64,000 nucleotides of DNA, taken from contig OX387190.1 of NCBI GenBank assembly GCA_947561395.2, positions 21,446,858 to 21,510,857 of the forward strand, read 5' to 3'. Origin of the DNA: Buxus sempervirens (lineage: Eukaryota; Streptophyta; Magnoliopsida; Buxales; Buxaceae). A program made the position numbers and the translations under genes. The notes under the pieces are model-generated. The model had not been told where the DNA came from, did not search any database, and saw only the letters and a list, made by a program, of their open reading frames with translations. Positions 47,873-58,821 of the stretch are shown piece after piece (the first letter of the stretch is position 1; each line of letters begins with the position of its first letter).

Positions 47873-48391
47873 GGGGAGAGTTCCAAATAAAACTAGACTC
47901 CTGATGACTCGGCACTTATATTGCTAGAAAAGTGGCGATATGAGAATCCCTAAAACGATACGCCACCAGTTGGACGGTGCAGAAGGAACTGAATAAAAGA
48001 TTTATATCGAGATTCACGGGATCTCATTGGACTTTTGCTAAGAGCATGGTCTATAAATACCTAAGCCAGTATTGGCCATCTTCGTCTTAAGTAGGATGCA
48101 AGAACCAGACTACGAAGGGAAGAAGATGTTGAAGGTAGCAGATGACCGAAGGCCGATTACGTTAGTCAGAATAACGTTCGAGAACAGAGGAGCCAACCTA
48201 GCCGAAGACTCATTGGGAATGGGTGGAACGGGAAAATGGCCTTTCTCTTCTTTGAGAAACGCTTCACGTCTCGCTGGCCCCATCTCAGTGATACTTCACT
48301 AAGGTGGTGGGAGAGGGGAACATCCCTTCCCTTGGCCGGCATTTACGCCAGGCGAACGCCTCTACCTCTACCTCCTCCTCCTCTACCTCTA
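47873..48391 (+). other. E2 region after pol, target of the copia insertion
   Basis: Non-coding, with a CCTCTA/CTC-rich microsatellite at about 48357-48391 into which the copia element inserted. It continues at 58410. Confidence 0.7.
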
Positions 48392-49427
48392 TGACAGAGT
48401 AGAGGACTACTCTATAGGTCCACGATCTATAACAATTCAGAATTGAACAATGCGGAAACAATACACAGAGAATTATACGAGGAAACCTGGATCCAGATTC
48501 AGGAAAAACCTCGAGTCTATATGAGGCGACTAACCCTTCGAAATCCACTATTGAATGAAAAGACAATTACAAAGGAGTACATACTTAACCTTTACAATTT
48601 GACTCACTCAACAGCAATCCACAGTACGAATCCACGAACTGCAACACAGCTTGAATCCACAAGCTACAAAACACGATCAGTCCAGATCACTAACAATCAC
48701 TCACCAGTGATCCACAGTTCGAATCCACGAACTGCAACACAGCTTGAATCCACAAGCTGCAGAACACGATCAATCCAGATCACAGCAATCCCCTCAGAAT
48801 CCACTGAGACGATCCAATGCAGTAGGAATCCACCTACGCATCAATCAAGGCCGATCACCAGTCCAGGCGATCACACGATCAGATGAAGTTCCGAATTGAA
48901 GAAGAATCCTCTATCTTCAATTCCAGGTGATCTATCTCAGATCTCCCCCTCACTCGATCGCCGACTCTCTAAAGAAGATTTGATCGAATCTCAAACACCT
49001 CAAGATTCGAAAACAAAATAATCCAAAGACAAAAGTCACAATTAAAAATTACAACACGTCTATTTAAAGACTAAAACTCAGATCGCATCGAGCGCTGGTG
49101 GCGTCGTGAAGCGATCGATGTAGACGGCTGGAAGCGAACTCAAGTCCCGCTCAGAGTAAGTTGAATCAGTTAAAAGCGTGCTGCTAGCAAGCTGCTAGCG
49201 GGAGAGTAAGCGGCATGTGCACGGACCTTTCTTTCAAAACACTAATTCCCTTATGCGCTGCCAGCGGGGTGGCAGCGGCGTGGTAGCAGTGTGGTGGCAT
49301 CAACTTCTTCTTCTTTACTCAATTCACTGAATTTTCATTGTTTAATCTGCACATCTTGAAGCTTCATTAGAAGACATAATTTGTCAAACATTTGTCATAA
49401 AAAGGAGTGTGAGTTTACACACTTACA
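48392..49427 (-). repeat. 3' LTR of the copia element
   Basis: 1036 bp, matched by 57373-58409. A TTTAAATA box on the minus strand (49075-49068) is a candidate TATA. Hairpin series at 48622-48837. A 93-bp internal duplication contains two of the hairpins twice. Confidence 0.95.
48622..48837. repeat. Series of hairpins with a constant loop in the copia LTR
   Basis: Six inverted repeats at 48622-48641, 48647-48666, 48715-48734, 48740-48759, 48793-48808 and 48822-48837. Stems differ (CAGTTCG/CGAACTG; CAGCTTG/CAAGCTG; CTCAG/CTGAG; GTAGG/CCTAC) but the loop is always AATCCA on the + strand, TGGATT on the transcript strand. The 5' LTR has the same six at 57603-57797. Confidence 0.88.
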
Positions 49428-49438
49428 ATCTCCCCCTT
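49428..49438 (-). other. Polypurine tract of the copia element
   Basis: On the minus strand AAGGGGGAGAT directly precedes the 3' LTR. Confidence 0.85.
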
Positions 49439-49755
49439 GGCAAATGCCTGACAACAACCTTACACCAGTGTTTAATATCAACCTCAGTTAATGATGATTT
49501 CCATTTAAGAATTTTAAAACCACACTGTTAAAGAGAGACACAATGATTTTGACGAATCCAGAATTTCATTCATTTACAAAAGATATACAGATATCAGAAT
49601 CATGTACAATGTTCAAGAAAGAAAAACAGTTTCTCCCCCTTAATTATCACTCCCCTTTACACCCATATTCAGGAGAAAACAACCAGAACAGAACACAACA
49701 AAAACTATCATATCCACAGCAAAAAAACAAAAACATTAACAGGCAGCAGCAAGCA

Positions 49756-51102
49756 TCAGCAACAACCCAGCCAAACCATCAACAGAAACAGAAACTCCAG
49801 CAGCATCATCCAAATTTCTCCCCCTTTCTGGTTAGGTTCCCAAGTCCTTGAGTAGTGCTTGTATGCATCTTGGGATCTGGAGTGCAGCCAACTGAGTTTG
49901 TGATCCATCTCCAGCTGAGTCTTCCGAATGCATTCCAGAAAATGATCCGCTTCATTTTGCATACGTTGCTGAGCAGAAACGTCCCTTTGTACCTCACCAC
50001 ATGTAAAATCAACATCCTTTGCCAATTGCCCCAGCTTCTCTTGGGTCTCTGATTTGAACATGCTCATCATGAGCATGTGAGACCGAACCTCTGAATTGAA
50101 AGCCTCCTGAGAGGCTTGCATGGAATTCAGTTTTTCCATGATAGCCACAGCATCAGAGCTGGACAGAGAGGACTGAGAAGAGGAGGGTTCAGAAGACACC
50201 AACCGAAACGGATTTGCACGTTTACTTCGGGTCAGAGTGGAGGAATCAATGGGAGGACGGGGATGAATGATCAATTCAGCCGGATCAGGGAGTACCCCCT
50301 GATGAATACACAGGTAAGTGATGAATATGCCAAAAGGAAGAGCTGCAGTCTTGGATTTTAAATTCCGCGACTGAAGGATCTGATGGAAGATAATGGAAGG
50401 AATACAGATACTTTCTCTGTTCCAGATGGCATGAAGAAGTCTTGCCCGAGGGTGAGAGATCTCTGAGTGATGATCAGATGGAACAAGAGAAGCACACACA
50501 AACAGATTCAAGATCCGGAGAAGATCTTGAAGAGAGCCATGAGGCATATAGTTGGGCTTATTCTTGATGGAAGTGGGAGCACCCTGAACTATTAGAGAAG
50601 GAATGATGGACTCCATAGGAGGATCAGTATGTGACTCAAGAAAGTTAAAGGAGGGAGAGTCAACAAGAGGCAGTTCAAGAAGAGAGGAAATAAGCTCTTT
50701 CGAGAAGTCGAAAGAGATTCCCCTGACATAGGCTTTGACAGAGCCTTGATTGGCAAGATGGAGATGATGAAGATTAGAGTAAAATTCTCGGACCAGGTCC
50801 GGATATGCAAAACCACCGAGTAAAGCAAATTTTTTCCAACCATTGTCCGAAAACAATGAGTAGAAATGGGATTCAGAAAATGACTCAAGCTTGATGGCCC
50901 TTTCCAGAAGAAGTGGCCTGTGCTTGAAGAATTCATTGAAATCAGATAAACCATTCCCCACAAAAGGTTCAGAATAATGAGAAGGGGAAGGGGGTCTCAC
51001 TGGAGGAGAAGAAATAACAGGAGAAGACCTCACAGGAGGAGACCTCACAGGAGGAGACGATGTTGAAGGAGAATCAGTTCTCAACTTTCTCTTGAGAGGC
51101 AT
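49756..51102 (-). CDS. Copia ORF3, extra gene after pol
   Basis: A 448-residue intact frame on the pol strand. Residues 1-45 are Ser/Pro-rich with repeated PPVRS. Residues about 50-290 (EFFKHRPLLLERAIKLESF, GFAYPDLVREFYSNLHHLH, RARLLHAIWNRESICIPSII, LPFGIFITYLC) look like the plant 'putative transposon protein' domain (Transposase_32 type) also seen in other plant retroelements. A coiled-coil stretch follows (MEKLNSMQASQEAFNSEV to about 425). The end is hydrophobic (LLEFLFLLMVWLGCC) and could be a membrane anchor. Sireviruses often carry an env-like ORF at this place. Here position, coil and tail match that idea, whereas the main domain does not look like a fusion protein. Function unknown. 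It is intact while pol is not. Confidence 0.75.
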   Translation of the reverse strand: MPLKRKLRTDSPSTSSPPVRSPPVRSSPVISSPPVRPPSPSHYSEPFVGNGLSDFNEFFKHRPLLLERAIKLESFSESHFYSLFSDNGWKKFALLGGFAYPDLVREFYSNLHHLHLANQGSVKAYVRGISFDFSKELISSLLELPLVDSPSFNFLESHTDPPMESIIPSLIVQGAPTSIKNKPNYMPHGSLQDLLRILNLFVCASLVPSDHHSEISHPRARLLHAIWNRESICIPSIIFHQILQSRNLKSKTAALPFGIFITYLCIHQGVLPDPAELIIHPRPPIDSSTLTRSKRANPFRLVSSEPSSSQSSLSSSDAVAIMEKLNSMQASQEAFNSEVRSHMLMMSMFKSETQEKLGQLAKDVDFTCGEVQRDVSAQQRMQNEADHFLECIRKTQLEMDHKLSWLHSRSQDAYKHYSRTWEPNQKGGEIWMMLLEFLFLLMVWLGCC

Positions 51103-52346
51103 GGTGAAAAAAAATGGAAGAGAAAGAGAAAACAGACAGAACCAACCAACAAACGAGAAAGCCCTAATGGCTGAAAAATCTACTAAACCCTAGCTTAGAA
51201 TAATGAGAGAAAAACTACTGAACTAGGAAGCAGAAAATGAAGAAGCAGGACGAAGACAGTAAAAAAAATTTTTACCTGAACAGTAGGCAGGAAGGAAGAA
51301 GGTGACAGCGACAGCAGCACCGGGACACGACGCGAGAAGCGAGGGAAAACGAAGAGGGTGAAAAAGAACAGGGGTAAAAAATGACCGCAATTTCACCTAT
51401 ATATAGGCAAACAGAGTACGCTGCCAGCGAGCAACTGGCGACGTAGAAATGGGCAAGTGCCAGAGCAAGCAATACTAGAGAAGGCTACATGCACGCTTCT
51501 AGCGGCGTAGAAGGTACACATGCACACACAAAGAAAAACACAGATTAAAGGCAGAAATTTATAAAAGAGGTTTGAACTATTCTTCATGACAGCCTCATAC
51601 TTCCAAACACAAAGCTAAGATTTTAGCTAAACCAAAAGAACATCCAGATAATCAACTTATTCAATCTAAGTACTTATCACAAAACTGATCTTGAAGTACC
51701 TATCAAAGTTAATTCAGATGTGGTACATTTCATATCAAAGAGCAAAATTTCCTTCATGGTTTCTCATACTATAAATTTTCTTCAAGATATTAAGCACATA
51801 TGCATATTAATGAATCAATGCTTGTAAGAAATGAGTAACATTTTTGACTTTTACACTTCATACATATAGAAGGCTATTTCAGTGTAAACAATCTTGAAAA
51901 GTATAGACATATCCCAACTTCATTTTGGTGGCTTTCGCACATCAGAGATAGGTAGCCTTTTCTGATCTCTTTTTCTTTTCTTTTTAAAGAAGGCATTGAC
52001 CCTTAAAAAACCTGAGTTTACAGTTCATTCCAAGAATATACCTTCTTTCTCTTTTTCTTTTTGAGATTTACAGTGGCTTTCACTCTACTCTCTATGGCAG
52101 CCATTTCCAAAACTTTTCTTTTCATAAAGGTGATAGCCTATAGATCCCAAGCTTTACCACACAATAAGCTTCCATACGTAAAGGTGTTTCAGACAAAGTT
52201 GCTGGTTAGAAATAAGACATTTCTGTCAATATGCATAAACTCAATCTTCCTGAAAACAGATCTTAGTAATAAGAACACACAAATTCATTTTTAACAGATA
52301 TGTAAGACATTTTACATCAAAATTAACTCAAAACAGAACCTGATTT
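51103..52346 (-). other. Spacer between copia pol and ORF3
   Basis: About 1.2 kb without a gene. AT-rich near pol, then G/A-rich upstream of ORF3. A spliced or subgenomic leader for ORF3 would have its acceptor here, but I cannot pick one. Confidence 0.55.
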
Positions 52347-55300
52347 TCAGTTTTGAGAGCATACTCCTAGGGATTTCCTAAGAGTTTCAAATCTGTTCTG
52401 ATCTAAAGGTTTAGTAAAAATGTCAGCCAACTGTTTTTCAGTAGATATATATTCAATCATAACATATTTGTCTTCAATCAACTCTCTTATAAAGTGATGC
52501 CTGATATCTATATGTTTGGTCCTTGAGTGTTGAACAGGATTCTTAGAGATATTTATGGCACTTTGATTATCACAGAAGAGAATCATTTGATCTTGATCTA
52601 AACCATAATCTGATAACATTTGTTTCATCCAGATAAGTTGAGTACAACTGCTTCCTGCAGCAATATACTCAGCTTCAGCAGTACTCAGAGAAACACAGTT
52701 TTGTTTCTTGCTTAACCAGGCAATGAGATTATTCCCCATGTAAAAGCAACCACCAGAGGTGCTTTTTCTGTCATCCATACACCCAGCCCAATCAGCATCA
52801 GTGTATCCAGTAAGATGTGGGTTTGTCTCTTTGAAAAACTAGATTCCCAGATCAACAGTTCCATTAACATATTTTATAATTCTTTTTACAGCATTCAGAT
52901 GGGATTCTTTAGGATTAGCCTGATATCTAGCACAAACTCCAACACTAAAGCTTATATCAGGTCTACTTGCTGTTAAGTACAGTAGACTCCCAATCATTCC
53001 TCTGTACAGGGTAGGATCTACAACTTTTCCAGATTCATCTTTTCCAAGTTTTAAACTAGTACTCATAGGAGTCCTAGCATGTTTAGCATGAGTTAAGCTG
53101 AATCTCTTAACAAGATTTCTTGAATATTTTGCTTGAGAGAAAAAAATTCCTTGTTGAGATTGATAAATCTGAAGACTTAAAAAAAAGTTCAGTTCACCCA
53201 TCATACTCATTTCAAATTCACTTTTCATTAAGTCAGCAAAGGAGTGAGCATGATTTTCAGAAGTGGACCCAAACACTATGTCATCAACATAGATTTGAGC
53301 AATCAAAATATGTTTGGACTCTCTTTGAATAAAGAGAGTTTTATCCACATTTCCTCTCATAAAACCAGATTCAAGTAAAAAAGAGGTGAGTCTCTCATAC
53401 CAAGCTCTAGGAGCTTGTTTGAGTCCATACAAGGCTTTGTTCAGTTTATAGACATATTTAGGATGATTTGTGTCCTCAAATCCTTTAGGTTGCTCTACAT
53501 AGACCTCTTCATTCAGATATCCATTCAAGAATGCACTCTTAACATCCATTTGAAACAGTTTAAACTTCAAGTAACATGCAATAGACAACAGTAATCTGAT
53601 TGATTCTAACCTAGCTACAGGAGCAAAGGTTTCATCAAAATCTATTCCTTCTACTTGAGTATACCCCTGAGTAACAAGCCTAGCCTTATTTCTGGTTACT
53701 GTCCCATTCTCATCAGATTTGTTCTTAAAAATCCACTTGGTTCCTATCACATTCAGATCAGAGGGTCTTTCAACCAATTCCCAAACATTATTTCTAGTAA
53801 ATTGATTCAGTTCTTCATGCATAGCATTCAACCAAGAATCATCCAACAATGCATCTTTATAAGATTTTGGCTCAAATTGAGAGAGATAAGAAGAAAATCT
53901 TACCTCATTATGTACCTGATATCTTGTTCTGACACCATCTGAAATATTTCCAACAATTTGCTCAGTAGGATGATCTTTGAGAGTTTTTGTCAGAGGAACC
54001 ACTTCAATGCTTGAGGAAGCATCTCTGAGTTCATCCTCTTCATCTACAGCCTGCAAAAATTCACTGTCATTACCTTCATCATCTATTAGCACATTAATAG
54101 ATTCCATTACAACTGATTTCTGCAAATTGAATACTTTTTATGCTCTACTAGAAGAAGAATATCCTAGAAAAATTCCTTCATCACTTCTAGAATCAAATTT
54201 TCCTAGATTTTCTCTGTCCCTTAAGATATAACATTTACTTCCAAAGACTCTGAAATATTTCTAGTTTGGCTGTTTTCCTTTCCAAAGTTCATAGGGAGTT
54301 TGTTTCCACCCAGATCTGATATAAACTCTGTTACTAATGTAACAGGCAGTGTTTATAGCTTCAGCCCAGAATTTTGTTGAAATTTTCTTGGCTATCATCA
54401 TGGTTCTAGCCATTTCTTGTAAAACTCTGTTCTTCCTTTCCACAACTCCATTTTGTTGTGGGGTCTTAGGAGCAGAAAATTCATGTTTGATTCCTTGTTC
54501 TTCACAGAAATTGGAAAACATTTGATTCTCAAATTCTGTCCCATGATCAGATCTGATTCTAACAATCTTTCCTATTTGCAAGTTCTTGTCAACTTGAATT
54601 TGACAGCACAGATGTTTAAAACAGTTGAAACATTCAGATTTTTCTCTTAGAAAATCTACCCAGGTATATCTGCTGTAGTCATCTACAGCAACAAATATAT
54701 ATTTCTTTCCTCCCAGACTTTCAGTCTTTGTAGGTCCCATTAAATCCATATGAATCAGTTCTAATGGTCTTGATGTTCCTACAATGTTGGTTTTCTTGTG
54801 TGTGGCTTTGATTTGCTTTCCTTGGTTGCAAGGACCACACATTCCTTTCTTTTTATTTTTTTCAAACTTGGGAATTCCTCTAACCAGCTCAGACTTAGAG
54901 ATTTTTGACAAATCTCTATAGTTAATGTGGCCAAGTCTTCTATGCCACAAATCAATTTCATTGCCTATGGAGGATTTTAAAGAACACTCATTGTTTCCAA
55001 TAATCCCAAAGCAATTATCACTTGTTCTTTCACCTACAAGAACAGTTCTACCAGATTTATCCAATATTTTGCATTCTTTTCTGGTGAAATTAACAAATAA
55101 TCTGGAATCACATAATTGGCTAATACTGATAAGATTTGCCTTCAAACCAGATACAAATAGAACATTCTTTAAGCAAACTCCATTTGGACCTATAACAGTT
55201 CCTTTACCTTTGACCTGGGAGGTGCTTCCATCACCAAATGTAACACTTCCACCAAAGTATTCTTCAAAAGTACTGAACATAGCCTTATGACCACACATGT

Positions 55301-55508
55301 GTCTTGAACAACCACTGTCCAAGTACCACATGTTGACATCATGAGCTTTTAAAGCTACATGAACCACATTAGCAACTAAGGAATCTTTCCTTACCCAAAT
55401 CTGTTTTTCAGGAGTCTTCTGAAAAGTACCTTCATCAACTACTTGAGTTTTTGAAGGAAGCTTCTTTGACAGATTTGTGACTTCCTGATTTAATGTTTCA
55501 GTCAATTT
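52347..55508 (-). pseudogene. pol: Copia pol: protease, integrase, RT, RNase H (three in-frame stops)
   Basis: One reading frame on the minus strand, open from 55508 to the end at 52347 except for TAG at 54263-54261, TAA at 54140-54138 and TAG at 52841-52839; no frameshift. Protease active site LDSGCSRHMCG near 55315. GAG-pre-integrase LWHRRLGHINY near 54945. Integrase core with DDYSRYTW and SDHGTEF, and the NGVVERKNR Glu. [36 protein letters not shown] near 53290. RNase H: DDRKSTSGGCFYMG, LSTAEAEYIA, HIDIRHHFIRE. The frame is +1 relative to gag and overlaps its last codons; it has no ATG there, so pol expression would need a frameshift. Confidence 0.92.
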
Positions 55509-57312
55509 TTAACAGGGAGTCAAATCTGTTGTACAAGTCCAGGGACTGACTTTGATTCACTTTTCTCTTATTATCAAAATATCCATCAGGGAAACCATAC
55601 AGTGCATAGCACTTTGGTCTTATATGACCCTTTTTATTGCAGTGATGGCATACAGGTATGAACCTATGTTCAGAAAAATCAACATTTCTAGACTTGCCAG
55701 CATTTCTAAACTGTACAGATTTAGATTTCTCAGAAGTTGAAGATTTACCTGTTGGTCTTACTTCTCCAGCAGAAATTTTCTGTGAAGATTCCTTGTTTTG
55801 ATTACTTACACTCATTCTCTTTTCAGCAGAATTTGAGCTTTCGGGAACTTCCTTTGAAATTGATTCCTCATTAATTTGAGGATTTCCTGCAGAAAAATTT
55901 GAAACATCAGATTTACTTAAATTTGAAACTTTTTCAAGTTCACTCACTTTACCTTGAAGTACAGAAATCTGAGCTTCCTTTTCTTTTAGTTTTTCAGTTT
56001 TTTCAGTTAAAGAAGTTACCAGAAAATCTTCTTTGGCATGTCTTTCAAGTAACTTCTGATTTATTGAATCTATTTCTGCAATAGCTTTATTTTTCTCTGT
56101 TTCTGATTCCTTCAATTTTTTACTCAGTTTCTTGACTTTCTTCTGAGCTCTATTAAATTCCTTATAGAGCTGATTGTAGGCTTCTTGTAGTTCTTCTTCA
56201 TCATCTGATAAAGTCTCTTTATTATCTCCTGCAATTCCAGAGATTGAACTACCAGAAGAGGATGAGTAAAAAGAATTGAAAGCAATAAAATTTGCAGAGA
56301 TATCCTCATCAGATTGTGAAGAATTATCAGTGGTACTGTCATTCCAAGTAACCTGATAATTAGTCTTTTTCTTTTTATCCTTTGAGGGACAATCAGATGC
56401 AACATGTCCAAATCCTCTACATTTGTAACATTGGACTTCATCATTCTGAGAGAATTTCTTCTCCTTTCTTGGATCAGACATTTTCTTATCAGATCTCCTA
56501 TTTGATCTGTCCATGGATGATGAAGAATTGGATTGTCTCTTTTTAAACATTTTCTTAAACTTTTTGGCTAAGAGAACAAGTTCATCCATATCAACATCAG
56601 AATTATCTGATTCTTCAGTATTTACAGATTTTACAGATTTTAGAGCTATTCCTTTATTTCTTTTTGGAATATTCAGATCTAGCTCATAAGTCTGTAAAGA
56701 TCCTACCAGATCTTCAATTCTCATGTTATCTACATCTTTTGCCTCTTGTATTGCAGTTACTTTAGGTCTGAATCTTTCAGGCAAAGATCTTAAGATTTTT
56801 CTAATAACCTTTGATGTAGAGATTTTTTCTCCAAGATTAAAACTAGAATTAACAATATCTGAGAGTTTAGCATAAAACTCATCAAAAGACTCATCATCTT
56901 TCATATATAGAGTTTCGAAAGATGTAGTAAGTCTTTGAAGTCTGGAAAGCTTGACAGCTGAGGTTCCTTCATGAGTGACCTCAAGAGTGTCCCAAGCTTC
57001 CTTAGCAACTTCACATGAGGAAATTCTCCTGAATTCCTCAACACTAACAGCACAAAATAAGGCATTCATTGCCTTGTTGTTCCATCCACATTGATCAGAT
57101 TCAGTTTTAGTCCACTGATCATGAGGTTTAGGGATCACAACACCTACTTCTGTTGTGATCTCAGGTGGATGATAACCATTACAAACCGAGAGCCAGACAC
57201 GCTCAACGATTGATTTCAGGTAAGCTCTCATTCTTGCTTTCCAGTAAGAATAATTGTTACCTTCAAATAATGGAGGTCTAGAGGCAGATCCTCCTTCTTT
57301 TCCAAAATCCAT
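55498..57312 (-). CDS. gag: Copia gag
   Basis: A 604-residue intact frame beginning MDFGKEGG, 48 bp after the primer site. DUF4219/UBN2-type gag core (PPLFEGNNYSYWKARMRAYL; YAKLSDIVNSSFNLGE; LRSLPERFRPKVTAI) over residues 10-230. First CCHC knuckle CYKCRGFGHVASDC near 297, long coiled coil about 365-455, second CCHC CHHCNKKGHIRPKC near 552. Long gag with two separated knuckles fits Sireviruses. It ends SLLKID* at 55498, overlapping pol. Confidence 0.92.
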   Translation of the reverse strand: MDFGKEGGSASRPPLFEGNNYSYWKARMRAYLKSIVERVWLSVCNGYHPPEITTEVGVVIPKPHDQWTKTESDQCGWNNKAMNALFCAVSVEEFRRISSCEVAKEAWDTLEVTHEGTSAVKLSRLQRLTTSFETLYMKDDESFDEFYAKLSDIVNSSFNLGEKISTSKVIRKILRSLPERFRPKVTAIQEAKDVDNMRIEDLVGSLQTYELDLNIPKRNKGIALKSVKSVNTEESDNSDVDMDELVLLAKKFKKMFKKRQSNSSSSMDRSNRRSDKKMSDPRKEKKFSQNDEVQCYKCRGFGHVASDCPSKDKKKKTNYQVTWNDSTTDNSSQSDEDISANFIAFNSFYSSSSGSSISGIAGDNKETLSDDEEELQEAYNQLYKEFNRAQKKVKKLSKKLKESETEKNKAIAEIDSINQKLLERHAKEDFLVTSLTEKTEKLKEKEAQISVLQGKVSELEKVSNLSKSDVSNFSAGNPQINEESISKEVPESSNSAEKRMSVSNQNKESSQKISAGEVRPTGKSSTSEKSKSVQFRNAGKSRNVDFSEHRFIPVCHHCNKKGHIRPKCYALYGFPDGYFDNKRKVNQSQSLDLYNRFDSLLKID

Positions 57313-57359
57313 GCTATAGATCTAGATCACACTTTGTATAGCAATTCAAAGTGAATAGT

Positions 57360-57370
57360 CTCTGATACCA
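57360..57370 (-). other. Primer-binding site of the copia element (initiator tRNA-Met)
   Basis: On the minus strand TGGTATCAGAG lies 2 bp after the 5' LTR, the standard copia primer site. Confidence 0.92.
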
Positions 57371-57372
57371 CT

Positions 57373-58409
57373 TGACAGAGTAGAGGACTACTCTATAGGT
57401 CCACGATCTATAACAATTCAGAATTGAACAATGCGGAAACAATACACAGAGAATTATACGAGGAAACCTGGATCCAGATCCAGGAAAAACCTCGAGTCTA
57501 TATGAGGCGACTAACCCTTCGAAATCCACTATTGAATGAAAAGACAATTACAAAGGAGTACATACTTAACCTTTACAATTTGACTCACTCAACAGCAATC
57601 CACAGTTCGAATCCACGAACTGCAACACAGCTTGAATCCACAAGCTGCAGAACACGATCAGTCCAGATCACTAACAATCACTCACCAGTGATCCACAGTT
57701 CGAATCCACGAACTGCAACACAGCTTGAATCCACAAGCTGCAGAACACGATCAATCCAGATCGCAGCAATCCCCTCAGAATCCACTGAGATGATCCAATG
57801 CAGTAGGAATCCACTTACGCATCAATCAAGGCCGATCACCAGTCCAGGCGATCACACGATCAGATGAAGTTCCGAATTGAAGAAGAATCCTCTATCTTTA
57901 ATTCCAGGTGATCTATCTCAGATCTCCCCCTCACTCGATCGCCGACTCTCTAAAGAAGATTTGATCGAATCTCAAACACCTCAAGATTCGAAAACAAAAT
58001 AATCCAAAGACAAAAGTTACAATTAAAAATTACAACACGTCTATTTAAAGACTAAAACTCAGATCGCGTCGAGCGCTGGTGGCGTCGTGAAGCGATCGAT
58101 GTAGACGGCTGGAAGCGAACTCAAGTCCCGCTCAGAGTAAGTTGAATCAGTTAAAAGCGTGCTGCTAGCGAGCTGCTAGCGGGAGAGTAAGCGGCATGTG
58201 CACGGACCTTTCTTTCAAAACACTAATTCCCTTATGCGCTGCCAGCGGGGGTGGCAGCGGCGTGGTAGCAGTGTGGTGGCATCAACTTCTTCTTCTTTAC
58301 TCAATTCACTGAATTTTCATTGTTTAATCTGCACATCTTGAAGCTTCATTAGAAGACATGATTTGTCAAACATTTGTCATAAAAAGGAGTGTGAGTTTTC
58401 ACACTTACA
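57373..58409 (-). repeat. 5' LTR of the copia element
   Basis: 1037 bp, nearly identical to 48392-49427. Its hairpins 1 and 2 are perfect (57603-57622, 57628-57647), while the 3' LTR copies have one mismatch each. Confidence 0.95.
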
Positions 58410-58821
58410 CTCTACAACTTTCTCCTATCTTTCCCTCGCTTATGCCATCCCGGTGGTGTGGGGAGAATAGGAAACCGAGGAGGGTTCCCAAGACCTTCTG
58501 GTCTAGGCTAGATTATTCGGCCTTGGTTGTATGAAAGAGCCAGGAGGCTCGGCTTTGGTTGTATGAAAGATCAATGATGATATGGATTAATATATTTTTT
58601 CAGTTTACCCTCGGTATGCCGAGCATTTTTTTTATATAAGTATGAATGGCGATCATGTTATGCTAACAAAACATGCAAAAATTGCCATTTAATGAAAATA
58701 AAGCCGACCAACCGGTTGATAAATGAAAATTTTAAACATGCCACCCTTATGGAATAAATCAAATCAATACCGATGATACGGTATGGTATTACGTAAAGTT
58801 TTTCTTATGAAAGGTAAAAAC
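58410..58821 (+). other. E2 spacer between the copia insertion and antisense gene 2
   Basis: Direct continuation of 48391. Non-coding, with duplicated short segments (CTCGGCTTTGGTTGTATGAAA type). Equivalent to the spacer 10887-11824 in E1. Confidence 0.6.

Larger units (their letters stand above)
48392..58409 (-). mobile_element. Complete Sirevirus-like Ty1/copia retrotransposon (10018 bp)
   Basis: LTRs 48392-49427 (3') and 57373-58409 (5'), TG...CA ends (TGTAAGTGTG...CTCTGTCA on the minus strand), CTCTA duplicated at 48387-48391 and 58410-58414. The primer site is TGGTATCAGAG (complement at 57360-57370), initiator tRNA-Met. Gene order gag, protease-integrase-RT-RNase H, extra ORF, polypurine tract. 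Two CCHC knuckles in a long gag plus a third ORF after pol fit the Sirevirus (SIRE1/Maximus) group. Pol carries three in-frame stops, so the copy is not autonomous. The LTRs are nearly identical by eye, so insertion is comparatively young. Confidence 0.95.

Noticed and set aside
48443..48886. 147-codon + strand frame in both copia LTRs
   Set aside because: It translates the hairpin series (NPRTATQLEST repeats) on the non-transcribed strand; conserved only because the LTRs are recent duplicates.
49756..51102. True retroviral envelope gene
   Set aside because: No signal peptide at the start, no glycoprotein-like cysteine pattern or fusion peptide; the domain resembles plant transposon accessory proteins.
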